Assembly: GCA_031402225.1 (NCBI GenBank)
Contig: JANNSD010000081.1
Span: 1 to 36,142, forward strand
Direction: 5' to 3'
Length of the DNA: 36,142 nt
Origin: JAGGAG01 sp031402225
GTDB lineage: Bacteria > Gemmatimonadota > Gemmatimonadetes > Gemmatimonadales > GWC2-71-9
Shown: positions 16,599-24,656 of the stretch, piece after piece
Position numbering within the stretch: the stretch's first letter is position 1
How the letters are laid out: each line of letters opens with the position of its first letter
Position numbers and translations under genes: made by a program
The notes under the pieces: generated by a model
The model's database searches: none
What the model was told of the DNA's origin: nothing
Seen by the model: the letters and a program-made list of their open reading frames with translations, nothing else

Positions 16599-18971
16599 TC
16601 ACTTGATGGTCTCCCTCACCGCGGCCAGGCGCGGGTCGCCTTCCAGCTTGCCCAGGAACGGCCACCAGGGAATGTATGAGCTGAAGGGGGCTCGCGCCTT
16701 CACCATTTCGTCGAGGATCACGACCGCCCGATCGTGCGCACCAAGTAGTGCCAGCCATGAGGCGCCCGCGAGCGACGGTAGCTTGCCTTCCTCCATCCAC
16801 GCCACGATTGATGCCGCCGTCACAGGCTGGTCGGCATCGAACCCGAGCAGCGGCGCTGCCCGGCGGGCATATTCGGCTGCCTTCGCGCCGCGGCCATCCT
16901 GCATTTCCATGAACATGACCTGGAGGAGCGCCGGCCATAGCTGAGGCTGCAGCTCGAGCGACTGCTCGAACGCCGCGCGACCGGCGGCGCGATCGTTCAC
17001 CGTCACGAGGTGCGAACCGAGCGCCATCTGCGCCACCGGCGACACCGGATCGAGTGCCACCGACCTCTGGAAGGCATTGCCGGCGTCCTCATGGCGGCCC
17101 ACCGTCTCCAACAACTCCCCGTACCACTGCCACGTTCCCGCCGCATTGGGGTCCAGCGCCAGTGCGCGGTCGTAGCTGGCCTCGGCGGCCTTCCAATCCC
17201 AGTCATAGCTCTTCTGGAGGTACCCGAGCGCGGCGTGCGCCTCGGCGCTGGTGCTGTCGAGCGCCAGGGAGCGCATGATGGCGCGGCGGGCCTCGGGCGT
17301 CGCCTGCGACACGCTGGCGCCGCCGTATTCCGGCAGGAGCACCTGTGCCATACCGAGTCCGGCCCATGCGCGCGCATAGGTGGAATCGAGCAGCAGCGCG
17401 GCCTGGAACTGGGCGATGGCCTGCATCAGGTCAACAGCACCACTGCGCTGGCGGAGGGCCTGCCGCCCGCGGAGATAGGCGTCGTGTGCGGCCGCGTCGA
17501 GGGTGCCTCCGGCGGCGCGCGGTGCCGCCGTCGCGGCGACGCCGAGATGCGTCGTGATCGCGGCGGCGATGGCGGCGGCGACCTCGTCCTCAAGGGCGAA
17601 CAGGTTGCTCGCCTGCTTGTCGTACTTCGCGTCCCACACCTGGTAGCCTGAGTTCGCGTCCACGAGTCGCGCGCGCACCCGCACGTTGTCGCCCTCGCGC
17701 TGCACACTGCCCTCGAGCACGTGGCGGACGCCGAGCTTCTCGCCGATCTCACCGACGGGGAGGCGGGTGCCCTTGAGGGCGAACGAACTCGTGTGCGCGG
17801 CGACGCGCAGGCCGGGAATGCGGGAGACGGCGCCGAGGATCTCCTCCGAGAGCCCGTCGCTGAAGTAGTCCTGCCCGCTGTCGGCGCTCAGGTTGGTGAG
17901 AGGCAGGACGGCGAGGGAGCGGCCGTCGTCCGTGCCAGCGGCACTCTCTGGCGCGCGGGGCCGGAGCGCCAGCGCCACGATCGCCGCTGCGACCGCGATG
18001 CCGACCATGGTGCCGACGAGGCGTCCGCGCCGGCCACCTGCGCGGGGGCGCTCGGCGGGTAGCATCGGCACCGGGACCTGGTGCGTGCCGGTCCCGAGCG
18101 ACTCCAGCTGGGCCACGAGGGCGTCCGCATCCGGCACGCGATCGCCCGGCTCCTTGGCGAGGAGTTGCATGACAATGCGCGCCAGGCCGGGCGGCGCGTC
18201 GGGGCGTGCCGTTGCCACGGGGGCCGGCTGCTGCGTCACCTGCGCGGCGAGGAGCTGCTGGGGGGAGCCGGCACTGAATGGCGGATGACCGGCGAGCATT
18301 TCGTAGCCGACGACGCCGAGCGAGTAGAGATCGGCCCGGTGATCAAGACCGGGATCGGCTACCACCTGTTCGGGCGCCATGTACGCGGGAGTGCCAACGG
18401 TGACGCCGACGCCAGTGAGCATCGACTGGGGTGCTGCGTCGCTCACGGCGCGGGCGATTCCGAAATCCACGACCAGCGCGTGCTCATCGGCGATGAGGAT
18501 GTTGTCGGGCTTGACGTCGCGATGAATGATCCCGGCGCGGTGCGCCTTCGCGAGTGCATCGGCCACCTCGCGGAGCCAGCGGATGGCGAGCGGGATGGGA
18601 ATCGGCCCGTCGCGGTCGATGCGTTCCCGGAGGGACTCGCCGTCAACCAGGGGCATGACGTAGTACAGCAGTCGTGAGTCGTGAGTCGTGGGTTCGTCCT
18701 GCTCGGGAATGCTGCCGCTGTCGATGAGGCCGAGAATGTGCGGGTGCTGGAGCTGGGCGGCGATGCGGATTTCCCGAAGGAAGCGGTCACTGCCCAGGGC
18801 TGCGGCGAGGTCAGCGCGGAGCACCTTGATCGCGACCCGTCTCCCATGGCGGATGTCCTCGGCGATCCAGACCGTGGCCATACCCCCCTGCCCGAGCAGG
18901 CGCTCGAGCCGGTAGCGTCCCTCGAGTGCCGCGGCGAGGCGGGTGGGGGTATCCGATGGCGGGTTGGGCAT
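16599..18971 (-). CDS. Transmembrane Ser/Thr protein kinase with TolB/FlgO-like and TPR domains (kinase A)
   Basis: 790 residues. The cytoplasmic Hanks-type kinase covers ~19-290: glycine loop GQGGMATV, Lys49 (VAIKVL), HRDVKPDN (Asp152), DFG (Asp169), TPAYMAPEQ. One membrane segment follows (319-336). Outside it are a TolB/FlgO-like domain (SLAVLPLTNLSADSGQDYFSDGLSEEIL) and TPR units (LDSTYARAWAGLGMAQV, LDPNAAGTWQWYGELLE, LDPVSPVAQMALGSHL). All catalytic residues are intact. A peptide PTTHDSR (94-100) interrupts the loop before the hinge strand LLYYVMPLV and is encoded by a heptamer repeat. Start ATG 18971 lacks a Shine-Dalgarno; a hairpin lies just upstream. Substrates are unknown. Confidence 0.93.
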   Translation of the reverse strand: MPNPPSDTPTRLAAALEGRYRLERLLGQGGMATVWIAEDIRHGRRVAIKVLRADLAAALGSDRFLREIRIAAQLQHPHILGLIDSGSIPEQDEPTTHDSRLLYYVMPLVDGESLRERIDRDGPIPIPLAIRWLREVADALAKAHRAGIIHRDVKPDNILIADEHALVVDFGIARAVSDAAPQSMLTGVGVTVGTPAYMAPEQVVADPGLDHRADLYSLGVVGYEMLAGHPPFSAGSPQQLLAAQVTQQPAPVATARPDAPPGLARIVMQLLAKEPGDRVPDADALVAQLESLGTGTHQVPVPMLPAERPRAGGRRGRLVGTMVGIAVAAAIVALALRPRAPESAAGTDDGRSLAVLPLTNLSADSGQDYFSDGLSEEILGAVSRIPGLRVAAHTSSFALKGTRLPVGEIGEKLGVRHVLEGSVQREGDNVRVRARLVDANSGYQVWDAKYDKQASNLFALEDEVAAAIAAAITTHLGVAATAAPRAAGGTLDAAAHDAYLRGRQALRQRSGAVDLMQAIAQFQAALLLDSTYARAWAGLGMAQVLLPEYGGASVSQATPEARRAIMRSLALDSTSAEAHAALGYLQKSYDWDWKAAEASYDRALALDPNAAGTWQWYGELLETVGRHEDAGNAFQRSVALDPVSPVAQMALGSHLVTVNDRAAGRAAFEQSLELQPQLWPALLQVMFMEMQDGRGAKAAEYARRAAPLLGFDADQPVTAASIVAWMEEGKLPSLAGASWLALLGAHDRAVVILDEMVKARAPFSSYIPWWPFLGKLEGDPRLAAVRETIK
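18671..18691. repeat. Tandem heptamer array inside kinase A
   Basis: GTCGTGA, GTCGTGA, GTCGTGG: 21 bases, exactly seven codons, on the coding strand giving T-T-H-D-S-R. It sits in the kinase N-lobe where the second TPR kinase has only SGESEGLLYYVMP, so it looks like an in-frame insertion. Confidence 0.85.
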
Positions 18972-18984
18972 CAATCAAGATGTA

Positions 18985-19000
18985 GACGGTGGAAACCGTC
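18985..19000 (-). promoter_or_regulatory. Hairpin in the leader of kinase A
   Basis: GACGGT-GGAA-ACCGTC is a perfect 6-bp stem with a 4-base loop, 14 bases before the kinase start codon, where a ribosome-binding site would normally be. A translational role is possible but speculative. Confidence 0.3.
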
Positions 19001-19034
19001 GGGAAGTAGCGCCGAGCGGGGAACTGGGGCCGGA

Positions 19035-19679
19035 TCAGGCCGGCTCTGCTCTGGTCCGGATCGCGGGCAACAGCAGCCAGCGGATCGAGTAGATCCCGAC
19101 CCGGGCCCATCGCCAGTAGGCCAGGAACCGACGGCGCGCAGCTTCATCGATGGCGGCCACCCAGGTCTCGGAGCTGAGCTCGGTGAGGCGGTTTCCCAGC
19201 GACCGGGTCTGCAAGGTCCAGGCAATCTTCACCAGGTCGGGCTCGGCGAAGCCGGCGAACTCCTTCGGCGGCACCGCCCGGAACACCACATCCGCAAGCC
19301 AGGGTTGGCACACTGCTCCTCCCACGTACAGCTCACCCGGCCGCTCCAGCAGGCAGCCCCATCCCAGCGCCTCGAGCTCCGCAACCAGTCCGCGGGGCAC
19401 CCGCGTGCCCGCGCGCGATCCCATGATCCGCTCGCGCATGCGGAAGATGGTGCGCACCGACCAGATCGACTGCATGTCGAAGGTGCAGGCCACGTCGTAC
19501 ACCAGCGCGGCGGGGGCGCGGACGGTGACGGCGAAGCGCTCGCGAGCGTCGGGGGTGGGGAGGAATGGGTCGAGGGGGCCGGCATGGGGGAAGTCTAGCG
19601 CGGATGATCCTGGCGTGACGGAGACTGATGGGTGAGTGATGCGCCTGCCGTACGTTGTCGCGTCCCCGTCACCCTCCAC
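19035..19679 (-). CDS. SRPBCC/START-like domain protein, copy 2 (displaced start)
   Basis: Paralogue of 8577-9146, about 80% identical by eye from LDPF to RTRAE: FAVTVRAPAALVYDVACTFD, MRERIMGSRAGTRVPRG, LGWGCLLERPGELYVGG, AEPDLVKIAWTL, ARRRFLAYWRW. The ancestral ATG, aligned with copy 1, is at 19585, but one base is missing just after it, so that ATG is out of frame. The frame shown opens at GTG 19679 with a 31-residue extension that lacks protein character and leaves only 20 bases to the divergent gene at 19700. The real start may be an internal GTG, or the gene may be inactive, or the sequence may lack a base. It is upstream of kinase A on the same strand. Confidence 0.65.
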   Translation of the reverse strand: MEGDGDATTYGRRITHPSVSVTPGSSALDFPHAGPLDPFLPTPDARERFAVTVRAPAALVYDVACTFDMQSIWSVRTIFRMRERIMGSRAGTRVPRGLVAELEALGWGCLLERPGELYVGGAVCQPWLADVVFRAVPPKEFAGFAEPDLVKIAWTLQTRSLGNRLTELSSETWVAAIDEAARRRFLAYWRWARVGIYSIRWLLLPAIRTRAEPA

Positions 19680-19699
19680 GTCCGCTGGCGAGCCTACCC

Positions 19700-20334
19700 A
19701 TGTCGCCCAACCGACTCCCTCTCTGGCGCCGACTCACTTCCATTGCAGTCATCGCTGCAGCCGTGCTGGTGGTGATGGCGTGGAACGGCGGGTCGGAGCC
19801 GGCCGCCGCGTCAGCGAGGCGCGGGTTCCCGACTGGGGGTGGTTCCTGTCCCCTGACCGAGACCCAGCAGCTCAACTCGATCAAGGCATTCCAGAAGATG
19901 ATGCCGGTGTTCCGGCACCCGCGCTGCCTCAATTGCCATGGCATTGTCCAGGATCCGCGCGCCAGTGGAACGCCGTCGTCGCACATGGGCGTGGTCGACC
20001 TGTCGTCCGCCGATCCCGCCTCGACCTGCGAGGAGTGCCACATGGATAAGTGGCACCTGGCCCCGGACTGGACTCGCAAGAACGACGCGCAGTTGTGCAG
20101 CGACATGAAGATGCGCTTCAGCGGCGCGCAGTTCGGACGGTCGTACCGAACGCCGACGAGCAGGTGGAGGCCGCCCGCAACAATTTCATGCTCGTGGTGC
20201 CGGGCCCGGGGTGCACGCTGGACCCGACCTCCCTGGCCGTCTGCGTGATCGCGCGGACGGTCACGGTGCCCGACAACATGGGCGCAACCCAGACGATCAC
20301 GGAGCGGACGGAGATCAGGTTCTCGCGGCCGTGA
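19700..20334 (+). pseudogene. Frameshifted exported c-type cytochrome-like protein
   Basis: The first frame starts MSPNRLPLWRR with one membrane/signal segment (SIAVIAAAVLVVMAW). It then gives LNSIKAFQKMMPVFRHPR and two heme-attachment motifs, CLNCH and CEECH. Up to MKMRFSGAQFGRSYRTP it looks like a periplasmic haem protein; after that it becomes arginine-rich nonsense. The -1 frame from about 20140 continues sensibly (NADEQVEAARNNFMLV, CVIARTVTVPDNMG, ERTEIRFSRP) to TGA at 20332-20334. A single missing base near 20140-20155 explains both halves. The start 19700 is chosen from the signal segment; its ribosome site is weak. It ends 9 bases before the sigma factor gene. Confidence 0.7.
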
Positions 20335-20343
20335 CCTCACCTT

Positions 20344-21081
20344 GTGCCGGCGTGTTTGACGCCCCCTCGGGCGGGCCGTACCTTCGAGACTCCTCCCCAT
20401 CGAGGTCGCACCACCCTGGTCGGGGCCTCACCGTTCGAGCTTGACAGCATTCTCCACGCGCCCGATCCGGCGCACCGCGACGCCGCGTGGAGCGATCTTG
20501 TCGCGCGCCACAGCCGCCTGCTCCTCGCCGTGGCGCGGTCGTTCGGCGGCGACCGCGATGAGGCGATGGACCGGTATGCCTATATCCTGGAAAAGCTGTG
20601 TGAGGGCGACTATCACCGGCTGCGCGTGTTCCAGGCAGAAGGTCGCGCGACGTTTTCGACCTGGCTTACGGTCGCGGCCCGCCGCCTCTGCCTCGACCAT
20701 CATCGTTCGCGCTACGGCCGCAGCCGTCCCACGCAGGACGCCGACAAGACGGCCGCGCTCCGCACGGTGCGCCGCCGACTGGCGGATTCGCTCGGGGCCG
20801 AGCTGGATATCGACCTGCTCCCCGATGCGCGCGAGGCTGCCGCCGACAACGAGATGATCCGCCGCGAGCGCAACACCCGGCTCGCCGCGGAGCTTGAAAA
20901 CCTCGCCCCACAGGACCGTGTGCTGCTCGCGCTGCGATTCGAGGATGACCTGTCGGCGTCGAAGATCGCGGGGCTCATCGGCATGCCGACACCCTTCCAT
21001 GTTCACCGACGGCTCAGGACGGTGCTCGCCAGATTGCGCGCTGGACTCGGATCCCATGGCATCGATGACAGTTCCGGCTGA
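20344..21081 (+). CDS. ECF-type sigma-70 family RNA polymerase sigma factor
   Basis: 245 residues in the frame from GTG 20344. The region-2-like part spans ~45-130 (WSDLVARHSRLLLAVARSF, MDRYAYILEKLCEGDYHRL, FSTWLTVAARRLCLDHHR). Region 4 spans ~188-240 (LENLAPQDRVLLALRFEDD, LSASKIAGLIGMP, VHRRLRTVLARLRAGL), with the helix-turn-helix that reads the -35 element. Region 3 is absent, as in ECF factors. The start is uncertain: conserved sequence begins around SPFELDSIL (residue ~30), and neither GTG 20344 nor TTG 20356 has a strong ribosome site. It heads an apparent operon with an anti-sigma factor and a CHAT protein, ending at the terminator at 25651. Confidence 0.9.
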   Translation: MPACLTPPRAGRTFETPPHRGRTTLVGASPFELDSILHAPDPAHRDAAWSDLVARHSRLLLAVARSFGGDRDEAMDRYAYILEKLCEGDYHRLRVFQAEGRATFSTWLTVAARRLCLDHHRSRYGRSRPTQDADKTAALRTVRRRLADSLGAELDIDLLPDAREAAADNEMIRRERNTRLAAELENLAPQDRVLLALRFEDDLSASKIAGLIGMPTPFHVHRRLRTVLARLRAGLGSHGIDDSSG

Positions 21082-21186
21082 ACGCAGCACGCTTACGTCT
21101 CCTGTCCGTGTAATTCAGGCGTACGGGAGCTTCACCACATCTGGAGGTGGAGGTTGAAACCCGCGACGTCGCCAGCCGGAGAGCAC

Positions 21187-21723
21187 ATGAACGACCTGAC
21201 GATTGCCGAGTATCTCGATCGCCGATTGTCCATGCCGGAACGGCAACAGGCGGATATGCACTTGGCCGGCTGCCCGGAGTGCCGCGATGAACTCGCCGAG
21301 GTGTACGAGTTCCAGCGCCGCGCGCGCCGTCCTCGGCTCCTGGCCATCGGCGGCCTCGCCGCCGCGGCTGCGGCAATCATCCTCTTCATGGTGCGACCGG
21401 TCGCGGGGCCAGTCGAAGAGACGGTTGTGCGCAGCGGCGGGGACCAGGCGGCGATCGTGGCCTATGGGCCGCTCGGTGAGGCGTCCTCTGTCCCGGTCCA
21501 CTTCGTATGGGGCGCACAGCCGGGTGCCACCACCTATCGGCTCACCGTAACAAGGCAGGATGGAACGACGATCTGGTCTGGCAGTTCGGCTGATACGGCG
21601 GTGGCCTTGCCCGACTCCGTCTCCCTGAGCGCGGGAGAACGCTATCGCTGGGTCGTCGATGCCCTGCTCGACGATGGTGCCACTCGGTCTACCGGCCTGC
21701 GTGAGTTTCGCGCGATGCCATGA
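21187..21723 (+). CDS. Transmembrane zinc-finger anti-sigma factor with extracytoplasmic FN3-like domain
   Basis: 178 residues. The N-terminal cytoplasmic part carries the anti-sigma zinc motif H-x3-C-x2-C exactly (His25, Cys29, Cys32 in DMHLAGCPEC). One membrane helix (51-69, LLAIGGLAAAAAAIILFMV) leads to a ~105-residue outer domain. This has a fibronectin-III-like pattern: VHFVWGAQPGATTYRLTV, WSG, LSAGERYRWVVDAL, FRAMP. It presumably sequesters the upstream sigma factor at the membrane and releases it on a signal. ATG 21187 follows GGAGAG; an upstream TTG at 21154 adds 11 residues. Its stop overlaps the CHAT gene start (ATGA), so the two are translationally coupled. The zinc motif is seen; partner choice is inferred from adjacency. 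Confidence 0.88.
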   Translation: MNDLTIAEYLDRRLSMPERQQADMHLAGCPECRDELAEVYEFQRRARRPRLLAIGGLAAAAAAIILFMVRPVAGPVEETVVRSGGDQAAIVAYGPLGEASSVPVHFVWGAQPGATTYRLTVTRQDGTTIWSGSSADTAVALPDSVSLSAGERYRWVVDALLDDGATRSTGLREFRAMP

Positions 21724-24626
21724 CCCGCGCGTGTCGAGCCGTTGCGCTCGGAAGCCTGCTGCTCGGAGCCGCCTGCGGCCCCGCGCGTGACGTGCCCGCC
21801 GGGAATCCCACACGCGGTGACCCGGTTGTCGCCTTCCCCGCTGATCCTTCCGTTCTTGCGTCACTCCTCCATGTCGATGCCGACTCCCTGCTTGCCGCGG
21901 GACTCGAGATTTACGACCGCGGTGCCTACGACAGCGCCCGCGCCATCTGGCAGGTCGAGCTGGGCCGGGCCCGAAGTACATCGAATCACGCGGCCGAAGC
22001 GCGAGTCCTCATGTGGCTGGGACTCGCCGGCCGCAAACTCGGTGACTATGCCGCCTCCCGGCGCGACGGCGAGGCCTCGCTTGCACTGAAGCGACAGCTG
22101 GGCCTCGACGCCGAGCTGGCGCAATCGTTCAATGCACTTGGCCTGCTGGCGTGGAACGAGGGGAGGCTCACGGGCGCGCTCGAGTTGTTCGATTCGGCCA
22201 TGGCGAGCGCGCGGCGGAACGGGGACGCTGCCGGCGTTGCCCGGGCGACGTCAAACATTCCCCTCGTGCAGACGGAGCTCGGTGATTTCGACGGGGCACG
22301 GCGCGGGTTCCTGGCAGCGTACGAAGCATGGCATGCCATCGACCATCACCTCAACCAGGGGAATGCCCTCGCAAATCTTGCGATGATCGAGATCCGCCTC
22401 GGCAACGCTGCCGCGGCGCTTCCACTCATTGCCGATGCGCAACGCGTGTACGGCGGGGAACACCCGGATGCGGAGGCCAATGCGCTGGGCCAGCGCGCCA
22501 CCGCATGGATTGCGCTGGGCGACCTGCAACGGGCCATCGCCGACGCCGATTCAGGACTGGCCATCGCGCGGGCATACCACCTCCAGCAGGAATCGGCTGC
22601 CATTCTCGAGGTGCTGGCCGACCTCCACCTGCAGGCAGGGGCCCCGCGCCTGGCGCTCGGGCGCCTGAGGGAGGCCGACAGCATTGACGCGGTGCTCGGA
22701 CTGGCGGTGGAGCGCGGGAACAACCTTCGCCGCTCGGCGGCGATCCTGCTCGAGCTGGGAGAGGCGTCCGCATCGGCGGCGCAGGCGGAGCGCGCGCTCG
22801 CCGCCCACCAGGAGGTCGAGGCTCGCGCGGAAATCGTGCAGGACCGCCTGCAACTTGCGCTGGCGCTCTGGCAGAGCGGGGAGAAGCAGCGCGCCGGAAG
22901 CGAAGCGGAGCTCGGATTCAGGGAAGCGGTGGCGATCGCGAACCCTGCGGCTATCCGCGATGCGTCGGCCGTCGCGGCGCAACTTGCCCTTCAGGATGGC
23001 GACGCGAGGCGGGCGCTTCGCTACGTGTCCGAGGCAACCTCGGCGGAATCCACCAAGGACTGGGCGCTGGCTGATCTTCGGGCAGGAGCGCTCGCCGCGC
23101 TGGGCCGGCTGGGCGAGGCCCGCGCCGAAGGGGAGCGCGCCGTCGCGTCGCTCGAGCGCGAGCGCGGCACGCTGTCCGTGGGTCCGCTTCGCTCGGCGTA
23201 TTTCATGAACCGCGCCGGCCCGTTCTCCCGACTGGTCGCCATTGACCTCGCTCTGGGCGATACGGCAGCGGCGTTTCGGGTGGCTGCGGCGCTGCCCGGG
23301 AGAGCGCTGTCGGAGCGACTGGGTGCGCTGGCCGATTCCGGTGGACCGGTGCGCGGTGCAGTGGAGGGCGAGCGGGTGCTGTTCCGCATCGAAGTGCTGG
23401 AGCAGGATCTCGCGAGTCTCCAGCCAGCTCCTGCCGATGGGGAGCGGCGCGCCGGCCTTGTCAGGGCACTCGATGGGGCGCATTCGGCCTATGAAGAGGC
23501 GCTCGCCCGTGCCACGCTCTCCCCGGGTGATCGCCAGCTGGGTCTGGGTACGGTGAGCCTGTCCCAAGTCCAGTCGCAACTCGCCGATGACGAGGTGTTC
23601 GTGACGTTCCTCTCGGGGCCCGAACGCCTCGATCTCTTCGTGGTGCGCCGGCACGCCATCGTTCATGCCGGTATCGCGGTGGCGGCCCGGGATCTCGCGG
23701 TCCGGGTTCGCGTGGCGCGCGAACTTCTTGCCGGAACGCCGGGACAGGAGGTGTACGCCGGACTGGGCGAGTTGCACCAGCTCCTGCTGGGCCCGGTCAT
23801 CGATGCCGGGGCGCTCAGCGGAGCAACGCGGCTGCTCATCGTTCCCCACGGGTCGCTTGCCGCGCTGCCCTTTGCCGCGCTCTGGAATCGGCAGGCCGGA
23901 CGATTCCTGGTGGAGGACTACGCCGTGACGTACCTGCCGGCCGCCGCGGCACTGAACGACCGCGGGCCGACCCTCGCTCCCACCGATCGCCTCACGGTGT
24001 TCGCCCCGTCGCCGGATTCGTTGCCCGGCACCGCCCGGGAAGCGAGGAGCATTGCGCGCTTGCGGCCCGGGGCCCGGATGCGCATCGGGAAGGCTTCGAG
24101 CGAACCCGAAGTGCGGCGCGCCCTCGAGGCGGGTGAGCCGGTGCACCTGGCGTCGCATGGTTCACAGAACTCACAGAATCCGCTCTTCTCACGGGTGGTA
24201 GCGGGACAGCGCAGCGGTCCGGGGCCCGATCGCGATGGGCGGCTGGACGTGCACGAGATTCTCGGCATCAGGACCACGAGCGCGCTGGTGTTTCTCTCCG
24301 GATGTGAGACCGGTCTTGCGACGGGGGGACTGGAGCCGTTTGCTCAGGGCATGGAGGAGGGATCGCTGGCGCAGGCCTTCCTCGTTGCCGGTGCAGGCGC
24401 CGTTGTCGCCACGCTTTGGCGGGTGGGTGACGCGGGAGCGGCGGACGTCGCGGAGCGGTTCTATCGGCACCTCGGGCCGGGCGTCTCCGCCGCCGAGGCC
24501 CTGGCCCGGTCGCAGCGGGACGTGATCGCGGCGGGGGCCGGGAATGATTGGGCCGCCTATGCCGTCTGGGGCACCGGGGGGCGCAAGACCGGCGCGATTG
24601 TCCGTGCAATTGGAGTCAGGCCCTAG
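21720..24626 (+). CDS. TPR-CHAT caspase-like protein, probably exported
   Basis: 968 residues. The N terminus is a signal with a weak lipobox (LLLGAAC), suggesting envelope location. Residues ~55-480 are TPR repeats (ARVLMWLGLAGRKLGDYAAS, SFNALGLLAWNEGRLTGALE, LANLAMIEIRLGNAAAAL). A helical linker follows, then a C-terminal CHAT domain (~620-965), a clan CD cysteine protease fold. The catalytic pair is His813 (HLASHGSQ) and Cys862 (FLSGCETGLA). Family motifs EGSLAQAFLVAGAGAVVATLW and WAAYAVWG are present. The start overlaps the anti-sigma stop. CHAT proteins act as proteases in several conflict and signalling systems; that this one cleaves the coupled anti-sigma factor is inference. Confidence 0.92.
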   Translation: MTRACRAVALGSLLLGAACGPARDVPAGNPTRGDPVVAFPADPSVLASLLHVDADSLLAAGLEIYDRGAYDSARAIWQVELGRARSTSNHAAEARVLMWLGLAGRKLGDYAASRRDGEASLALKRQLGLDAELAQSFNALGLLAWNEGRLTGALELFDSAMASARRNGDAAGVARATSNIPLVQTELGDFDGARRGFLAAYEAWHAIDHHLNQGNALANLAMIEIRLGNAAAALPLIADAQRVYGGEHPDAEANALGQRATAWIALGDLQRAIADADSGLAIARAYHLQQESAAILEVLADLHLQAGAPRLALGRLREADSIDAVLGLAVERGNNLRRSAAILLELGEASASAAQAERALAAHQEVEARAEIVQDRLQLALALWQSGEKQRAGSEAELGFREAVAIANPAAIRDASAVAAQLALQDGDARRALRYVSEATSAESTKDWALADLRAGALAALGRLGEARAEGERAVASLERERGTLSVGPLRSAYFMNRAGPFSRLVAIDLALGDTAAAFRVAAALPGRALSERLGALADSGGPVRGAVEGERVLFRIEVLEQDLASLQPAPADGERRAGLVRALDGAHSAYEEALARATLSPGDRQLGLGTVSLSQVQSQLADDEVFVTFLSGPERLDLFVVRRHAIVHAGIAVAARDLAVRVRVARELLAGTPGQEVYAGLGELHQLLLGPVIDAGALSGATRLLIVPHGSLAALPFAALWNRQAGRFLVEDYAVTYLPAAAALNDRGPTLAPTDRLTVFAPSPDSLPGTAREARSIARLRPGARMRIGKASSEPEVRRALEAGEPVHLASHGSQNSQNPLFSRVVAGQRSGPGPDRDGRLDVHEILGIRTTSALVFLSGCETGLATGGLEPFAQGMEEGSLAQAFLVAGAGAVVATLWRVGDAGAADVAERFYRHLGPGVSAAEALARSQRDVIAAGAGNDWAAYAVWGTGGRKTGAIVRAIGVRP

Positions 24627-24656
24627 AAACGATCGTCCCTCCTCGGGGAGCGCACC

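Noticed and set aside
22551..24158. 535-codon minus-strand open frame opposite the CHAT gene
   Set aside because: It is rich in Arg, Gly and His with no domain pattern, and lies wholly within a clearly coding gene with TPR and CHAT motifs.
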